Shown: in pieces, positions 1 to 10,149 of the stretch
Layout of the letters: every line of letters begins with the position of its first letter
Position numbering within the stretch: position 1 is the first letter of the stretch
NCBI RefSeq assembly: GCF_949987535.1
Contig: NC_080081.1
Coordinates: forward strand, 32,280,428 to 32,344,427
Reading direction: 5' to 3'
Length of the DNA stretch: 64,000 nucleotides
DNA from: Balaenoptera acutorostrata
Taxonomy: Eukaryota > Chordata > Mammalia > Artiodactyla > Balaenopteridae
Translations under genes and position numbers: made by a program
Notes under the pieces: generated by a model
The model's database searches: none
The model's input: only the letters and a program-made list of their open reading frames with translations
Told to the model about the DNA's origin: nothing

Positions 1-250
1 GTCGCATTGTTATCTTACCTGTGACACTCTCATATGACCCATCTTAATGTGACTTTACATTTTTGGAAAAATATCCTTTCCGAAAGGCTACACTCATTCC
101 TTTGTGTGAACTGTTGTTATTTTAGCCAGACCGAAGGGTGCACCCTTTTTTGGAATCCGCAGTCCTTTGTATTTGCCACACAAGGTCTCAAGGACACATG
201 TGGACAAAGTGGTCTCCGATGTACTTAATTCCTAGAAAGAACATGGCCAG
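1..250. other. Unassigned sequence
   Basis: No repeat family, splice-flanked exon or protein similarity was recognised. Two short overlapping open frames here have no features of coding sequence. Confidence 0.5.
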
Positions 251-254
251 TGGG

Positions 255-400
255 ACGTACAAAGAACTAAGCTTCAAGATATCTGGGTTCTGGTCTCAGC
301 TCTGCCTCGAAGTGCCTGAGGCGTAGGAAACTCATGCCTGTTTCCTCGTATTTAGACATAGAACTGGGGTAGCTCATTTTCCAATCCCTCTGACTAGCAC
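255..400 (+). repeat. MIR-like SINE fragment
   Basis: The order 'tctgggttctggtctcagctctgcc' region, then 'gtttcctcgt', resembles the central part of MIR (TGGCTCTGCC ... CAGTTTCCTCAT). It is strongly diverged, as expected for this old mammalian family. Confidence 0.45.
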
Positions 401-1309
401 ACAATAGGTACCCGTGCTGGTTAATCAACCAATCATCTGTAATAGCTCTTTTAACTCCAAAAATTTTACCAAACCTTGGTGAATTAAAATCCAGATTGGT
501 GAATGACTTTTTACAAATTTGTTTTTTCTCTAATAGATTTTCATTTATTCATTCAGTGAACATTCATTGCAGGCAAGATCCCTGACCTTGGAGAGCTTAT
601 TGAAATTAATGATTTCAAGCTTTTTTCCCCCACTCAATACTGGATATCCACACATGATCTTCTTTTTTTTCGAATAATCTGATCATCTCTCTTTACAACC
701 AACTCCCTCTCTCCTCCGTGTTTCCCTTTCCCATGATCTCCCCAAGATTTATTTTTCTCAGGGACTCACTTGCTTTGAACTCTTTTTTCCTCAAGAAGTC
801 TGCTGATGGCTTTGTAATCCAAGTTCAGAAGTTTAGGGGTAGCAGATTCTAACCAAAAAGCAGGAGTCTGAGTGAAGGATTCCAGTGGCCTTCCACTTAC
901 CTAGTCCCGGAACGTGAATTGCTTACATCTGCAACACTGAAAGGTCACGCAGCCTTCTTCATCCTCGTGGAAGATTGCTCCAAGAACTCAGCACCTCCCA
1001 GGTCGCCTCCATCTTACACCCCGCCTTGAAAATCCCCTACAGGGTGGCTGGGAAGGAATCCAGCCCAACTTCCTGCGGCCACACATGTGTCTTCACTCAT
1101 ACTCCAGCCCCCGCAGGTCGCCACCCTCCCAAGGACCTCCCAGACCACCCACAGGGCCCTCCCCTGGAGTCCTGATCGTCTCCTCCCTCGCTCTCTCTTC
1201 TCAGCCATGCCTGAACCTGCACGGTCTGCGTCTGGGCTCCACTTATTTCCGCCAATGTCATTATGAAGATTTTAAAGAGAAACACGATTTTAAATGTCAT
1301 AACACTTCA

Positions 1310-1590
1310 TATTTGAATAAGAGCAAACCAACAAAGTGCAGCAGAAGCAGCAGCAACTCACACAGCAATGAATACAAGAATGAACCAACGAGGACCTACT
1401 ACTGTATAGCACAGGGAAATATACTCAATATTTTGTAATAACCCATAAGGGAGAAGAATCTGACAAAAAATAGATATGCATGTATGTGTAACTAAATTAC
1501 TGTGCTGTACACCTGAAATGAACATAACATTGTAAATCAACTATACTTCAATAAAAATTTAAAAATTTAAAAAATTTAAAAAAAGAATGA
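1310..1590 (+). repeat. L1 3' end (cetartiodactyl type), sense
   Basis: The sequence carries the typical 3' UTR end of artiodactyl and cetacean L1: 'tactgtatagcacagggaa', 'gtaataacccataa', 'gctgtacacctgaaa', 'aacattgtaaatcaactat', 'acttcaataaaaa'. It ends in an A-rich tail at about 1555-1590. It is 5' truncated, with only the last 270 bases or so present. Confidence 0.92.
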
Positions 1591-1599
1591 AGAGGGGAG

Positions 1600-2290
1600 A
1601 GGCACAGGAAACAAAAAGGGGGCTGTCCCTAGGGCAGGGAAGGGGGTTGATTGTGAGTTTACTTGGTGAGTGCCATCAGAGACAGCAGAGTGTCTACAGA
1701 CTCAGTAGGCATCTTCCCTCGTGGCAATTAACCAAGACCCAAGACAACCAGAGTCCCCAGATCCCCTGTTTAATGGTTTTCTCTGATCCAAAGAATTGGC
1801 CTATTCCAGCATGTTGACCTTCTCGGTCCAGTATTTTAGGGCATGATGCAGATTAATGACAAGACTGGGGTAAAGTTCAGGATTTTGTAAAGGAGCCACA
1901 GGAAGCTTAAGGGATCAGGCAGAATATGGCCGTAATTTGACTATCTCCAGCAACCCCTCTGAGCGCCTCGTTTGCTCTGTACTGGTACTTGTGTCCACCT
2001 TGTTGTGGGCTGCTGCTCTACATGGGGGCGGGGAGAGGTGGGGGGAGCGGAAACGCAATCAACTTCCATGCCCTCCCCGACAAAAGTAAAATCAGGGCTA
2101 CAGGAAACATGTTTTTAAAAATTCAACAATTGTTTCTCTAAGTAATCGGCTCCTGAGCAGTAGAATAATGTGATTTTACAGATGCCTTCAGCCCTGCTCT
2201 GGGGCACTTGGCTATAGAATCAGGTAAACCAGTGTTTGATTAGATGAGTTCTGCAAGTTCTGCAGGGTTTTTTTATAACAAGAAATCTGT
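1600..2290. other. Unassigned sequence
   Basis: No family was recognised between the L1 tail and the next L1-like fragment. A G-rich run lies at about 2023-2050. No credible coding frame is seen. Confidence 0.5.
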
Positions 2291-2299
2291 CATAAAAAG

Positions 2300-2700
2300 A
2301 CAATTGGGGGAAAAAGGGTACATGTATAAGAGTTTTATTACAGCATTTTATATATTTGCAAAATTTGATGGATAAACCAAATATCAATTGATCCATAAAT
2401 TGTCATGTATACATATCACAGGACACTAGGCAATCATTAAAAGTGTATACCTTTATTCATTGATAAAGAAATCCCCTGTGATTCACTGTTAAATGCACAA
2501 AGAAAGTCAAAAAACAACATGTATGATGCCATTTATGATAAGTTTGTACTAACACACCCACCCCACACAGATACAGAAACATATTAACCAAAATATTGAA
2601 CACTCCCTGAGATATCCCCAAAGTGGAATTTCAGATGATTTCAAATGTTTTTGTTTCTGTTTTTCTGTATTCTTTGAATTTTCTACAGTAAAATAAATAG
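2300..2700 (+). repeat. Probable old L1 fragment (end of ORF2 / 3' UTR), sense
   Basis: 'gataaaccaaatatcaattgatccataaa' and the following 'caggacactaggcaatcattaaaa' resemble the end of L1 ORF2, where other copies have a 'gataaacaaaatgtggtata ... cagccataaaaa' type of sequence. It ends near an 'agtaaaataaat' motif. Divergence is high, so the family is not certain. Confidence 0.5.
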
Positions 2701-2774
2701 TTTTTTAGGATTGGGGGAAAAAACTTAATTAGCTATCTATATTTTGAGGATAAGAAAAGGGAAGTATATGGGCT

Positions 2775-2965
2775 TTAGAATCAGACTGAGGTGATTTCAA
2801 ATCCTGACTCTCACTTACTTGTTATATGAACCTGGACAAGTCATTTAACTACACTGAGCCTCACGTGCTTCACTTATATCATTAGTTATTCCCTACCTAC
2901 CACGAAGGTTGCTTCGGGATAGTATGAGAGAGAGTGGCAAAATGTTTTGAAATACTACCCGATGT
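2775..2965 (+). repeat. MIR SINE, sense
   Basis: The MIR order is clear: 'tttcaaatcctgactct', 'acttacttgttatatgaacc', 'tggacaagtcatttaact', 'gagcctca', then 'ctacctaccacgaaggttg'. This covers most of the element, at the divergence normal for MIR. Confidence 0.85.
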
Positions 2966-3244
2966 ATCTTTCTTTTAACTCTTTTTCAATGCTAGAGCCC
3001 TTCCGTCACTCAAACTAGATGAGGAAAGCAGAGACTCAGGAAAAAGAGGACATAAAAGAAAATAGTGAGAAAAATATGTTGGAATCAGCAGTCACATTTT
3101 TGTCTTTAAATTCTAAAATTATTGAAATTTTTAGAAGAGACAAAAGACTTGAAAAGCAAAGTGCCGTTTAAACAATTCCTTTCATGCTTTTTTAATGTTC
3201 TCATATTGCAAGTACTACTCTTGAAATGAAATATCTTTAATTTT

Positions 3245-3576
3245 TTTTTTTTTAATACTTTATTTATTTATTTTATTTATTTATTTATGACTGTGTTGGG
3301 TCTCTTAGTTTTCGTGTGAGGGCTTTCTCCAGTTGCGGCAAGCGGGGGCCACTCTTCATCGCGGTGCGGGGGCCGCTCTTCATCGCGGTGCGCGGGCCTC
3401 TCACTATCGCGGCCCCTCCCGCTGCGGGGCACAGGCTCCAGACGCGCAGGCTCAGTAGTTGTGGCTCACGGGCCCAGCCGCTCCGCGGCATGTGGGATCT
3501 TCCCAGACCAGGGCTCGAACCCGTGTCCCCTGCATTGGCAGGCAGATTCTCAGCCACTGCGCCACCAGGGAAGCCC
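3245..3576 (-). repeat. CHR-type tRNA-derived SINE, copy 1
   Basis: Read on the minus strand it starts GGGCTTCCCTGGTGGCGCAG (pol III A box in the tRNA-like head). It then has a GGTTCGAGCCC B box, a body with GTGAGCCACAACTACTGAG, and an A/T-rich tail. Target-site duplications are visible: 'gaaatatctttaatttt' at 3228-3244 and again at 3577-3593. The body carries an extra 24-bp tandem duplication (3344-3367 and 3368-3391, one mismatch). The low divergence and intact duplication mean a fairly recent insertion. Confidence 0.95.
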
Positions 3577-3639
3577 GAAATATCTTTAATTTTAAAAGAA
3601 AATAGTTGAACCTCGAACTTCCAGACAAATCTCCAAATA

Positions 3640-3850
3640 AACCAAGTTCAGTTACTTGTCACAGGACACAACACTTCATTCAGCAGATTATTCTTTCCAG
3701 GCATTCTTCTAGGCACTGGGAATGTAGTTGTGAGTAAAGCAAACAAAAATTCTGAATTTTTAAAATTTACTTTGTACAATAGGCAATACACTCTTATGAT
3801 ACATACACACATAAAGGGGAAGGTATAGAGCAGAGAGGATGGGAAGAAAC
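3640..3850 (-). repeat. L2 3'-end fragment, antisense
   Basis: 'cattcttctaggcactgggaatgtag' followed by 'gagtaaagcaaacaaa' matches the reverse complement of the L2 3' end (GGCACTGTTCTAGGCGCTGGGGATACAG type sequence). Confidence 0.6.
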
Positions 3851-3884
3851 TGGAACTGATGTATTGCTGATGGCTGATTCTAAA

Positions 3885-4155
3885 TGGATTCAACTCCTGT
3901 AGAAGACAATTTAATATTATGCTGCAAGGTTGAATGTCTGGTACTCTATGACACAGCAATCCCGCTCCCACGTATATTCCCAAGAGAGGTAACTTGCACA
4001 CATGTATCAGGAGACTTATACAAGATTGTCTGCAGCAAAGATGTTCACAAGAGCAAAAGACGGAAAACAATCCAAATGTTCACAAACAGAAGAATGGACT
4101 AGTAAAATGAAGTATTTTCAGACAATGATGAAAACAGATAAACCACAACTTACTT
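3885..4155 (+). repeat. L1 ORF2 C-terminal end fragment, sense
   Basis: 'cacagcaatcccgctcccacg', 'cccaagaga', 'caaagatgttcacaagagc', 'aacaatccaaatgttcaca' and 'agaagaatggactagtaaaatg' follow the order of the last part of L1 ORF2. A 72-codon open frame at 3884-4102 is a remnant of this ORF2 end and not a separate gene. Confidence 0.85.
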
Positions 4156-4159
4156 TTGA

Positions 4160-4735
4160 AAGGTAATTGTGGCAGAGGATATTTTTCAAAAATGGCCACA
4201 ATATTAGTTCTGGCCCCAAATGTTCTTCCAGAACCTTCTCCACCCTCCCCTCCACCTCCCGTTAAGAGGTAGAGTCTGTGTTTTCTCCGTTTGAATTTGG
4301 GTGGGTCTTTGTGACTGCCTCGACTCATACAAGACAGAAACTAGGTGACTTTTGAGGGCTGGTCATAAAAAGGCAATGTAGTTTCCTCCTGGCCTTTGGA
4401 TCCCTAAGCTACTCTGTAAAGAGTCTGATGACCCTACACCCACCAAGACTCCCTGGAAAGAACACACAGAGAAGGAGATAGAGGTAGCCCGAGAAACTGG
4501 GCTTGTGTTACCAGCCCAGGCAGCAGGAATGTGAGTGAAGATGTCTCAGAGATGACTCTGGCTCTAGAAATCATTTGACTCCAAACACATAAGAGACCCT
4601 GAGCCATGCTTCTCTCAAACTCCTGAGTCCAGAGACAGCATGAGATGTCTGCTTATGCCCATCAACTACAAATGACGTTTGTTGTTTTAAGCCACTGAGT
4701 TTTGGAGTGATGCATAAGGATAGACGACCAGAACG
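4160..4735 (+). repeat. MaLR (MLT1-like) LTR, sense
   Basis: Characters of the MaLR LTR group are 'tgacttttgagggctggtcataaaaaggcaatg', 'gtgagtgaagatgtctc' and the 3' end 'gttttaagccactgagttttggagtgat'. The two longer motifs are described here only in outline. It sits directly after the L1 fragment. It is a solo LTR with no internal region seen. Confidence 0.75.
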
Positions 4736-4739
4736 ATGA

Positions 4740-5530
4740 CAATGGGTGAAAACAAATAAAAGTCCCAGAAAAGTTCTTACTGTATAATATCATTTTCTTA
4801 GTGCTCAGAAATAAGTCAAACAAAACAATAAAACTACTTTTTAAATAATTGAAAAAATAAATGCAATATCTTTTAGATTTTGATATTTCTGATTTCATTG
4901 CAGTAGAATCAGAGAATATTTGTATTATTTCTACTTTTCAAAATTTATTAAGGTTTTCTGTGTAGCATCATAGGTGATCAATTTTTGTGAATGCGACTTG
5001 AGCACTTGAACGTGTATTTGCTATTTTCAAGATACAACATTTGATATATACATCTGTAGGTATAAATCAGATCTACCCTACTAATTATACTATTTAAGTC
5101 TTTTAGTCACTTAATTTTGATCTGTGAGAAAGGTGAATTAAGGACTTGTAGTGCTAGTATGTTTCTGCCTCTTTTGTAATTTTTAAAATTTCTGCTTTAT
5201 TGCTATTCTGCTTTTGTTTTGGGTGGGGCACAAATACCCATACCTGTATCTCCCCTGTGAATTATAAAACTTCTTAGTTTTATTTAATGCTTATGGGCCT
5301 GAAACCCCATAACTGATACTAAGATCATGACTCTTGCTTTCTTTAATTTTTGTTTGTTGAAAGGTTGCCCAGCTTTTTATTTACAATCCTTTTAAATCAG
5401 AATGTTTTAGGTATGGCTCACTCGTAGCATAGCTTTGGCTTTTCTTTGAGATCGGTCTGAAATCCTTCTTCTTTCATAGTGAGTGAAACCTATTTATATC
5501 TATTAATGAGAGATATCCTAGTTCTGTCAC
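4740..5530. other. Unassigned AT-rich sequence
   Basis: Possibly more L1-derived material, but no diagnostic motif was found. No coding signal. Confidence 0.45.
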
Positions 5531-5588
5531 TTATTCAGTCAGTTAATATTTTTTGAGTTCTTCTACTCCAGGTATATATAATAGGAGC

Positions 5589-5610
5589 TGGAAATACAGA
5601 AGTGACAGAT

Positions 5611-5649
<39 letters not shown>

Positions 5650-5764
5650 GATAGATAGATAGGTAGATAGATAGAGGCACCATTCTAGGCATCAGAAATG
5701 TGAGTGAAGGAGGATTATCTATCTATCTACCATCTTTCTATCTACAATCACTTCTGTATTTCCA
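5589..5764. repeat. Inverted duplication flanking GATA/TATC tracts
   Basis: The 17-base arm TGGAAATACAGAAGTGA at 5589-5605 has its exact reverse complement at 5748-5764. Inside the arms lie the GATA tract and then an imperfect TATC tract, so the symmetry extends well beyond the perfect 17 bases. Confidence 0.85.
5608..5674. repeat. (GATA)n microsatellite
   Basis: About 15 GATA units with one GATGATA phase break and one GGTA variant. A shorter, inverted TATC tract lies at 5716-5745. Confidence 0.95.
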
Positions 5765-6189
5765 TTTCCATGTAGCTTGCAATCTAATGGGAGGAGAGAG
5801 ACTAAACATAAATTCATGTTTTCAGTTTTATAGGCTACTTATTTAAACCTTTAACTCTATGGTCTCTATTCTTCATGTCTGTGTGTTTGTGCAGTTCTTC
5901 TATTATTTAGAAATGTTGTATTCTTACACTAGCGGAACCTTTATAATTATAATGATATAATATCCTTAGTTTTTCATTTCTTTAGACAGTCCCTATTAAC
6001 TTTCCATTATGAACAATGATAAAATTAGCATATTTCCTGTTTCCTCCCTCCTCTCCCTCTCTGTCTCTATTATCTTTTTAAATGTTTAATAGTATGGTTA
6101 CATGTGCTTATATTTCTATCACTCGATCTGTCAACTTGAAATGACATCTCCTCACTCTCAACTATTATAGACGAAGCAATCAGCAAACT

Positions 6190-6660
6190 GATGCCAACGC
6201 CCATTTTCCCTTTTCCTCTCCAAATTTTTATTAGTTAAGTACTTTTTAAACTGTTAGGGCAGATAACCCATATGTCTGTTCTATCACCATGTTCCATCAC
6301 TTTTGGTTTAATCTTTGCCTGTAGTTAAACCAATTCAATGCTCCCTGCCATTGCATCAGCTAAAGTTTCCAAAGTCATCTCCAGGAATTTCATCAAGAAG
6401 AGTTAATTAGAACAATATTCCCTGTGTGCCTCATGTTCAAAACAGCCTGGACAGACTTTAGCCTTTATATTCGAAGGATAGTTTGGCTGGATATTTAATC
6501 TTTCACTTACACTTCCCTCTGGGAATACTGTAGAAGTATTCAAAATATTGACAGTTTGATGCCCGCTGTTTATCTGCTGGGAAGATTTGCTGTTCTTTTA
6601 CATATTTTTCTTTCTTAGACTATCTTTTCATGATGCTGTAGCACTTGAGCTTTTTGCTGG
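6190..6660 (-). repeat. Possible old L1 5' region, antisense
   Basis: 'gaaggatagtttggctggatatttaat' resembles the antisense ORF1/5' region of old L1 families. The rest is weakly similar, so boundaries are approximate. Confidence 0.35.
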
Positions 6661-6664
6661 AGAT

Positions 6665-7540
6665 CATGGAGTCTGGAAGGCTACCCTGGAGGATCTTCCC
6701 AGCAGGAACCTTTCTTTCTCTGTTCTAGCACAGAGGGAAGCGAATTTCTGCAGTTATGGCTCATCTGTGTGACTGTTTAACTCTACCTTTTCTGTTTATC
6801 TGAACCAAAAGGATCTAAAGGACCTCTACTACAGCCCTGCTCACCCCAGTTCCTGACCCCTTCTTCTAAATAAATGAAGTAGTATTTGCACTTTAGGAGA
6901 GCCCCTTATCTTCAGGAGGTGGCTCAATCCGAGCTCTGGAATTTTCAGGGCTTCTTGCCTCCACCTCCTCCTGTGACTTTTGGTCATTCTTACATGATTT
7001 TGAAGTCAGCCGATTTTAGTGGATTATATGTGTAATTTCATGAAAAATTAAGTTTGTAAGGTCCATTTTTAATGCCTTAGGCTTTTGCCCTTTTCCTAGG
7101 AGAAGGGGCAAAAAGCTGACTTATGCAACCCTTTTTTGTGTCAAATATTTCAAAGCACTTTTGGTTTGCCAGAACTGGACTTAATGAGAAAGAAGTGGAT
7201 TTGTGGGTTCCAAAGATCCAGAGCTTGGCTCACTCAGAGCATAGATTTTATACCATAAACTATACTGTAGAAAACCCATATGATGATTACAGAGCAGGTT
7301 CCCTCATCCCAAATGTGATAAGAGAAAAATCAGATGGCTGGAATGAATTGATTTGGAGGAAACATGACTAGATCATACAGAAGCCTCTAAGAAGTTCCCA
7401 GGACTCTGTCCCAATTTAAAATCTGAATTATGAATAGAGATAGCAGCATAAACTCTATATTCGGGAGAGATTCTCAGAGCAGAAGGGCTATGGCTTAGCT
7501 TCCCAAGATATAACTTGGGAAGGTGTGTTTTGGAGAAAGT
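6665..7540. other. Unassigned, with an 82-codon open frame
   Basis: A frame at 7123-7371 (+) encodes 82 residues beginning MQPFFVSNISKHFWFARTGL. I recognise no domain, signal peptide or family. No splice context or promoter is seen. It may be a remnant of the retroviral element that follows, or chance. Confidence 0.3.
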
Positions 7541-7959
7541 CTCCAACATAGCACCTGAAGAATGGGAAAGAGGGGCAAAGGAGTTTGTCTCTGCAAAAAG
7601 TTCCCATGGGCACAGAAGTGGCACAACCAAGAAAGAAGCAAGAAAGAAGCATAGACTCTGAGACTAGAGGCCGTGGAGGAACCATAGGTACCAGTAACAG
7701 ATGCCACGGCACTACAACAGAGATCATTCAGGTGAGCTACATCTCCTTGGAGGCCAGCGAGTTCAGAAGATATCACTTGGACCGAGCACCTCTCCCCAGT
7801 GCCAGAATGATGCAAAAGCAACAGCATTCCTCCCAATGCAGATTATCCCAGAAAAGAAGGAAGGAGAGGAAGGGAATATTCAAGTGACTGAATATTTAAC
7901 TTGATTTGGCCACACAAAAGTTGTAAATGACTGAGTCATCTTGAATTGCTCAGATTATC

Positions 7960-8078
7960 TTTCTATGACCTTTAAAAGGGGAGCTTTAGAACTGAATTAA
8001 GTTCACTTCTAGAAAAATAAATACTATTAGAGATTTGCACCCATAGGTTAGTGAGTGTAAAACTTTAAATCTGCTACA
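7960..8078 (+). mobile_element. 3' end of a degraded retroviral LTR
   Basis: A TATA-like 'ctttaaaagg' (about 7971) is followed by AATAAA at 8016-8021. The stretch ends in ...TACA at 8075-8078, immediately followed by TT and a primer-binding-like site. This is the arrangement of a class I (gammaretrovirus-like) LTR end. The 5' end of the LTR was not found; it probably lies somewhere in 7.5-7.8 kb. Confidence 0.5.
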
Positions 8079-8080
8079 TT

Positions 8081-8098
8081 TGGGGGCTTGCCTGAAAT
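8081..8098 (+). other. Degenerate tRNA-Pro-type primer-binding site
   Basis: 'tgggggcttgcctgaaat' matches the usual tRNA-Pro primer-binding sequence at 13 of 18 positions, and all five differences are transitions. It sits two bases after the CA end of the putative LTR, the standard spacing. Confidence 0.5.
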
Positions 8099-8470
8099 TC
8101 CAAGGAACATTCATGTAAGACATACTTGCACCATGAACCTTAGACAAGAACTGGAGCAAGTCAGGACCATGATGCTGTGAGAGAATTGTATGCAGAAAGC
8201 CAAAGTTTGGAGCCCCAAACTGTGATATTAACTGTGACTTGGAAACACCAGAAGAATAAATCTCCTACTCATAGAAGGAAGGCTGATTCTAGGGATACCA
8301 GTTCAGGCCATAAATGTGGTGATGGCGGATATTTGAAGAGTTTGACTTTGGAAGAAGAAACAAGCTGTGAGGAGAACTCATAGCTGGTGATGTAGAAGCT
8401 CAATAAACTAGGGAGGGGGTCCTTGAGACCTGGAGAGTGGAGACACCATGATATTGCAAAAGCCAAAGAT
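8099..8470 (+). mobile_element. Possible retroviral leader / internal remnant
   Basis: This follows the primer-binding-like site. Only short interrupted frames remain, for example 68 codons at 8177-8383. No gag, pol or env motif could be recognised, so the assignment rests on position alone. No second LTR was found downstream. Confidence 0.3.
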
Positions 8471-8479
8471 TGATTAGTC

Positions 8480-9055
8480 AGTGTCTATCATCCCTTTAAC
8501 CAGATTGCCTGGACACAGTGATGGGAGAGTCACTACTCCCGGGAACCAGTGGGTATCCCAGGAGATTTAGACTGGGGGGTCCTATACATCATTTCCTATA
8601 ATCCTAAGCAAAGACACCTTAGTTATCCCAGCATCATGATAGCACCTTTTGTAGTACAGACTACCTCAGAGGGGAAAGTGAGCAAAGAGAAATTCTTGGG
8701 AAAGCAGTGACGATCTTCCAGTGGAAACAAGTGACAGCTTCACCCATGATCCACATGTAACTCAATAATCTCAGAGACTCTGGCACGTAGATTATGGGTA
8801 AACAAAATTTGAACAGGGACTTAGCTATGATACTCTTAGCAAAATATTTCCCTTCATAGGAATGCAAATACTTATTAAGGGGATAAAAGAAAGAAGATAA
8901 TATTTTTGAAAATTTAATTAATACAATTTATGTTTGTAGTCATTTTTTTTTGGATGTTTGTATTTTATTTACATTTCTAGAACTGTTTAAAATACAGAAA
9001 AACACAAAGGATTAAACAATAAATACCTATATTCCTATCATCCAGAATTAAAACT
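8480..9055. other. Unassigned sequence
   Basis: Nothing recognised. No coding signal. Confidence 0.4.
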
Positions 9056-9059
9056 TTAA

Positions 9060-9175
9060 AAATTTTTTTTAATTTTTATTTTATTTATTTTTTATACAGC
9101 AGGTTCTTATTAGTTATCTATTTTATACATATTAGTGTATATATATCAATCCCAATCTTCCAATTCATCCCACAG
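9060..9175 (-). repeat. L1 3' end, antisense, short
   Basis: A T-run followed by 'atacagcaggttcttattagttatctatttta' and 'tagtgtatatatatcaatcccaatct' is the reverse complement of an L1 3' end. It is truncated to about 115 bases. The flanking duplication is unclear. Confidence 0.7.
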
Positions 9176-9179
9176 TATT

Positions 9180-10085
9180 CATTCTTAAGTTCTCAATAGT
9201 CTCAAGACTTTATTTACTGAATAAATAGTATTCATTGCTTTAGGAGGGGACCAGATCCAATTTAGAACAAAAAAGTCACCATTCCATTTGGTGGTAGAAA
9301 CTTAAAAAAATCTCACATAGGCAAGCAAGAGGGTAAATTCAAGAGGGTCAGTGATGTCTAGAAACCCAAGATGGGGGGCAATAGGTTCAGGGGTGAATCC
9401 TAGGAGAGCAATAGCTTAGCTTCGCCAGGTAAAGAAAGCCCACACACTGAAAATTTTCTAGAGGTTTAAATCCAACATCAAACCAAATGCTGTTAACTAA
9501 CAGTGGTTGAATAAGATCTCTGAGTTCTTGGGCCTTTGAAGTCCCTGACCTGAGTGTGGTGTGGAGAAGGCCATTGGCAGCTTGCATGGAGAGAACAGGT
9601 GGACCAAAGGACACCTCATGTTTGGAACAAGGAAGATGAAGAAAGCATGGTTTGACAACTGGGGGCCACTGGAGGGAAATGGATCAACAGTGGATATACA
9701 GATACTTAAGTCCAGGCAGGACCAACTATAGCTTGCTGGACCAAACAAGCACAGAGGATAACACCTGATCAGATGACTCATCCCTAGGCCAGGACAACAT
9801 CTTTACCAGTGTCTCCCTCGACCTCTTTCTGACCCAGGTCTTAGTTCACCCTCTGTCTTGAAACAGAATGAGGGAGAATCACGGATTGACTGATTGGAAG
9901 CTTTAAATTGACCACCTTGAATTCAGGAGATTACTGAGTAAATTTGAATTGGCAATATGAAAATTTCTACCATCAGAGAGACCAGGAATTCTCAAGTTTA
10001 AGTAGTTTCAGTTATGGAAGAAAGAAAATCATTTTCATATTTAACACCCAGATTTTGTGACTATGTGAAAATTAAACCCAATGTA
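9180..10085. other. Unassigned sequence
   Basis: Purine-rich on the + strand with short minus-strand frames (75 and 94 codons) that look like chance. It could be the internal part of an old LTR element, but no motif supports that. Confidence 0.4.
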
Positions 10086-10145
10086 TGTGTTAAGAGTGAC
10101 AGGTATATAGCAAACATTTAATAAATGATAGCTGCTAATAGTTAT
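10085..10145 (+). repeat. MIR 3' end fragment, sense
   Basis: 'aggtatatagcaaacatttaataaatgatagct' matches the 3' end of MIR (GCACATAGTAAGCGCTCAATAAATG type). Confidence 0.5.
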
Positions 10146-10149
10146 ATTA

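Larger units (their letters stand above)
5530..5850 (-). repeat. Rearranged L2 3'-end fragment, antisense
   Basis: 'cttctactccaggtatat ... aggagctggaaatacagaagtgac', and again 'gcaccattctaggcatcagaaatgtgagtga', both resemble the antisense L2 3' end. 'catgtagcttgcaatctaatggga' continues it. The element is interrupted by a GATA repeat and contains an inverted copy of one of its own segments. Confidence 0.6.

Noticed and set aside
3550..3576. A tRNA gene on the minus strand (A and B boxes)
   Set aside because: It is the tRNA-like head of a SINE, with no cloverleaf-complete 3' half or terminator, and is repeated at six other places.
3285..3609. Frames of 90-97 codons at 3.3-3.6 kb, and similar ones at 23.2 and 24.2 kb
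   Set aside because: They lie inside CHR SINEs and are repeated with them.
5608..5674. CRISPR-like array
   Set aside because: Simple GATA microsatellite without spacers, in a vertebrate genome.
8016..8021. AATAAA as the poly(A) signal of a host gene
   Set aside because: Its position relative to the LTR end and primer-binding-like site fits a retroviral signal better, and no host exon precedes it.
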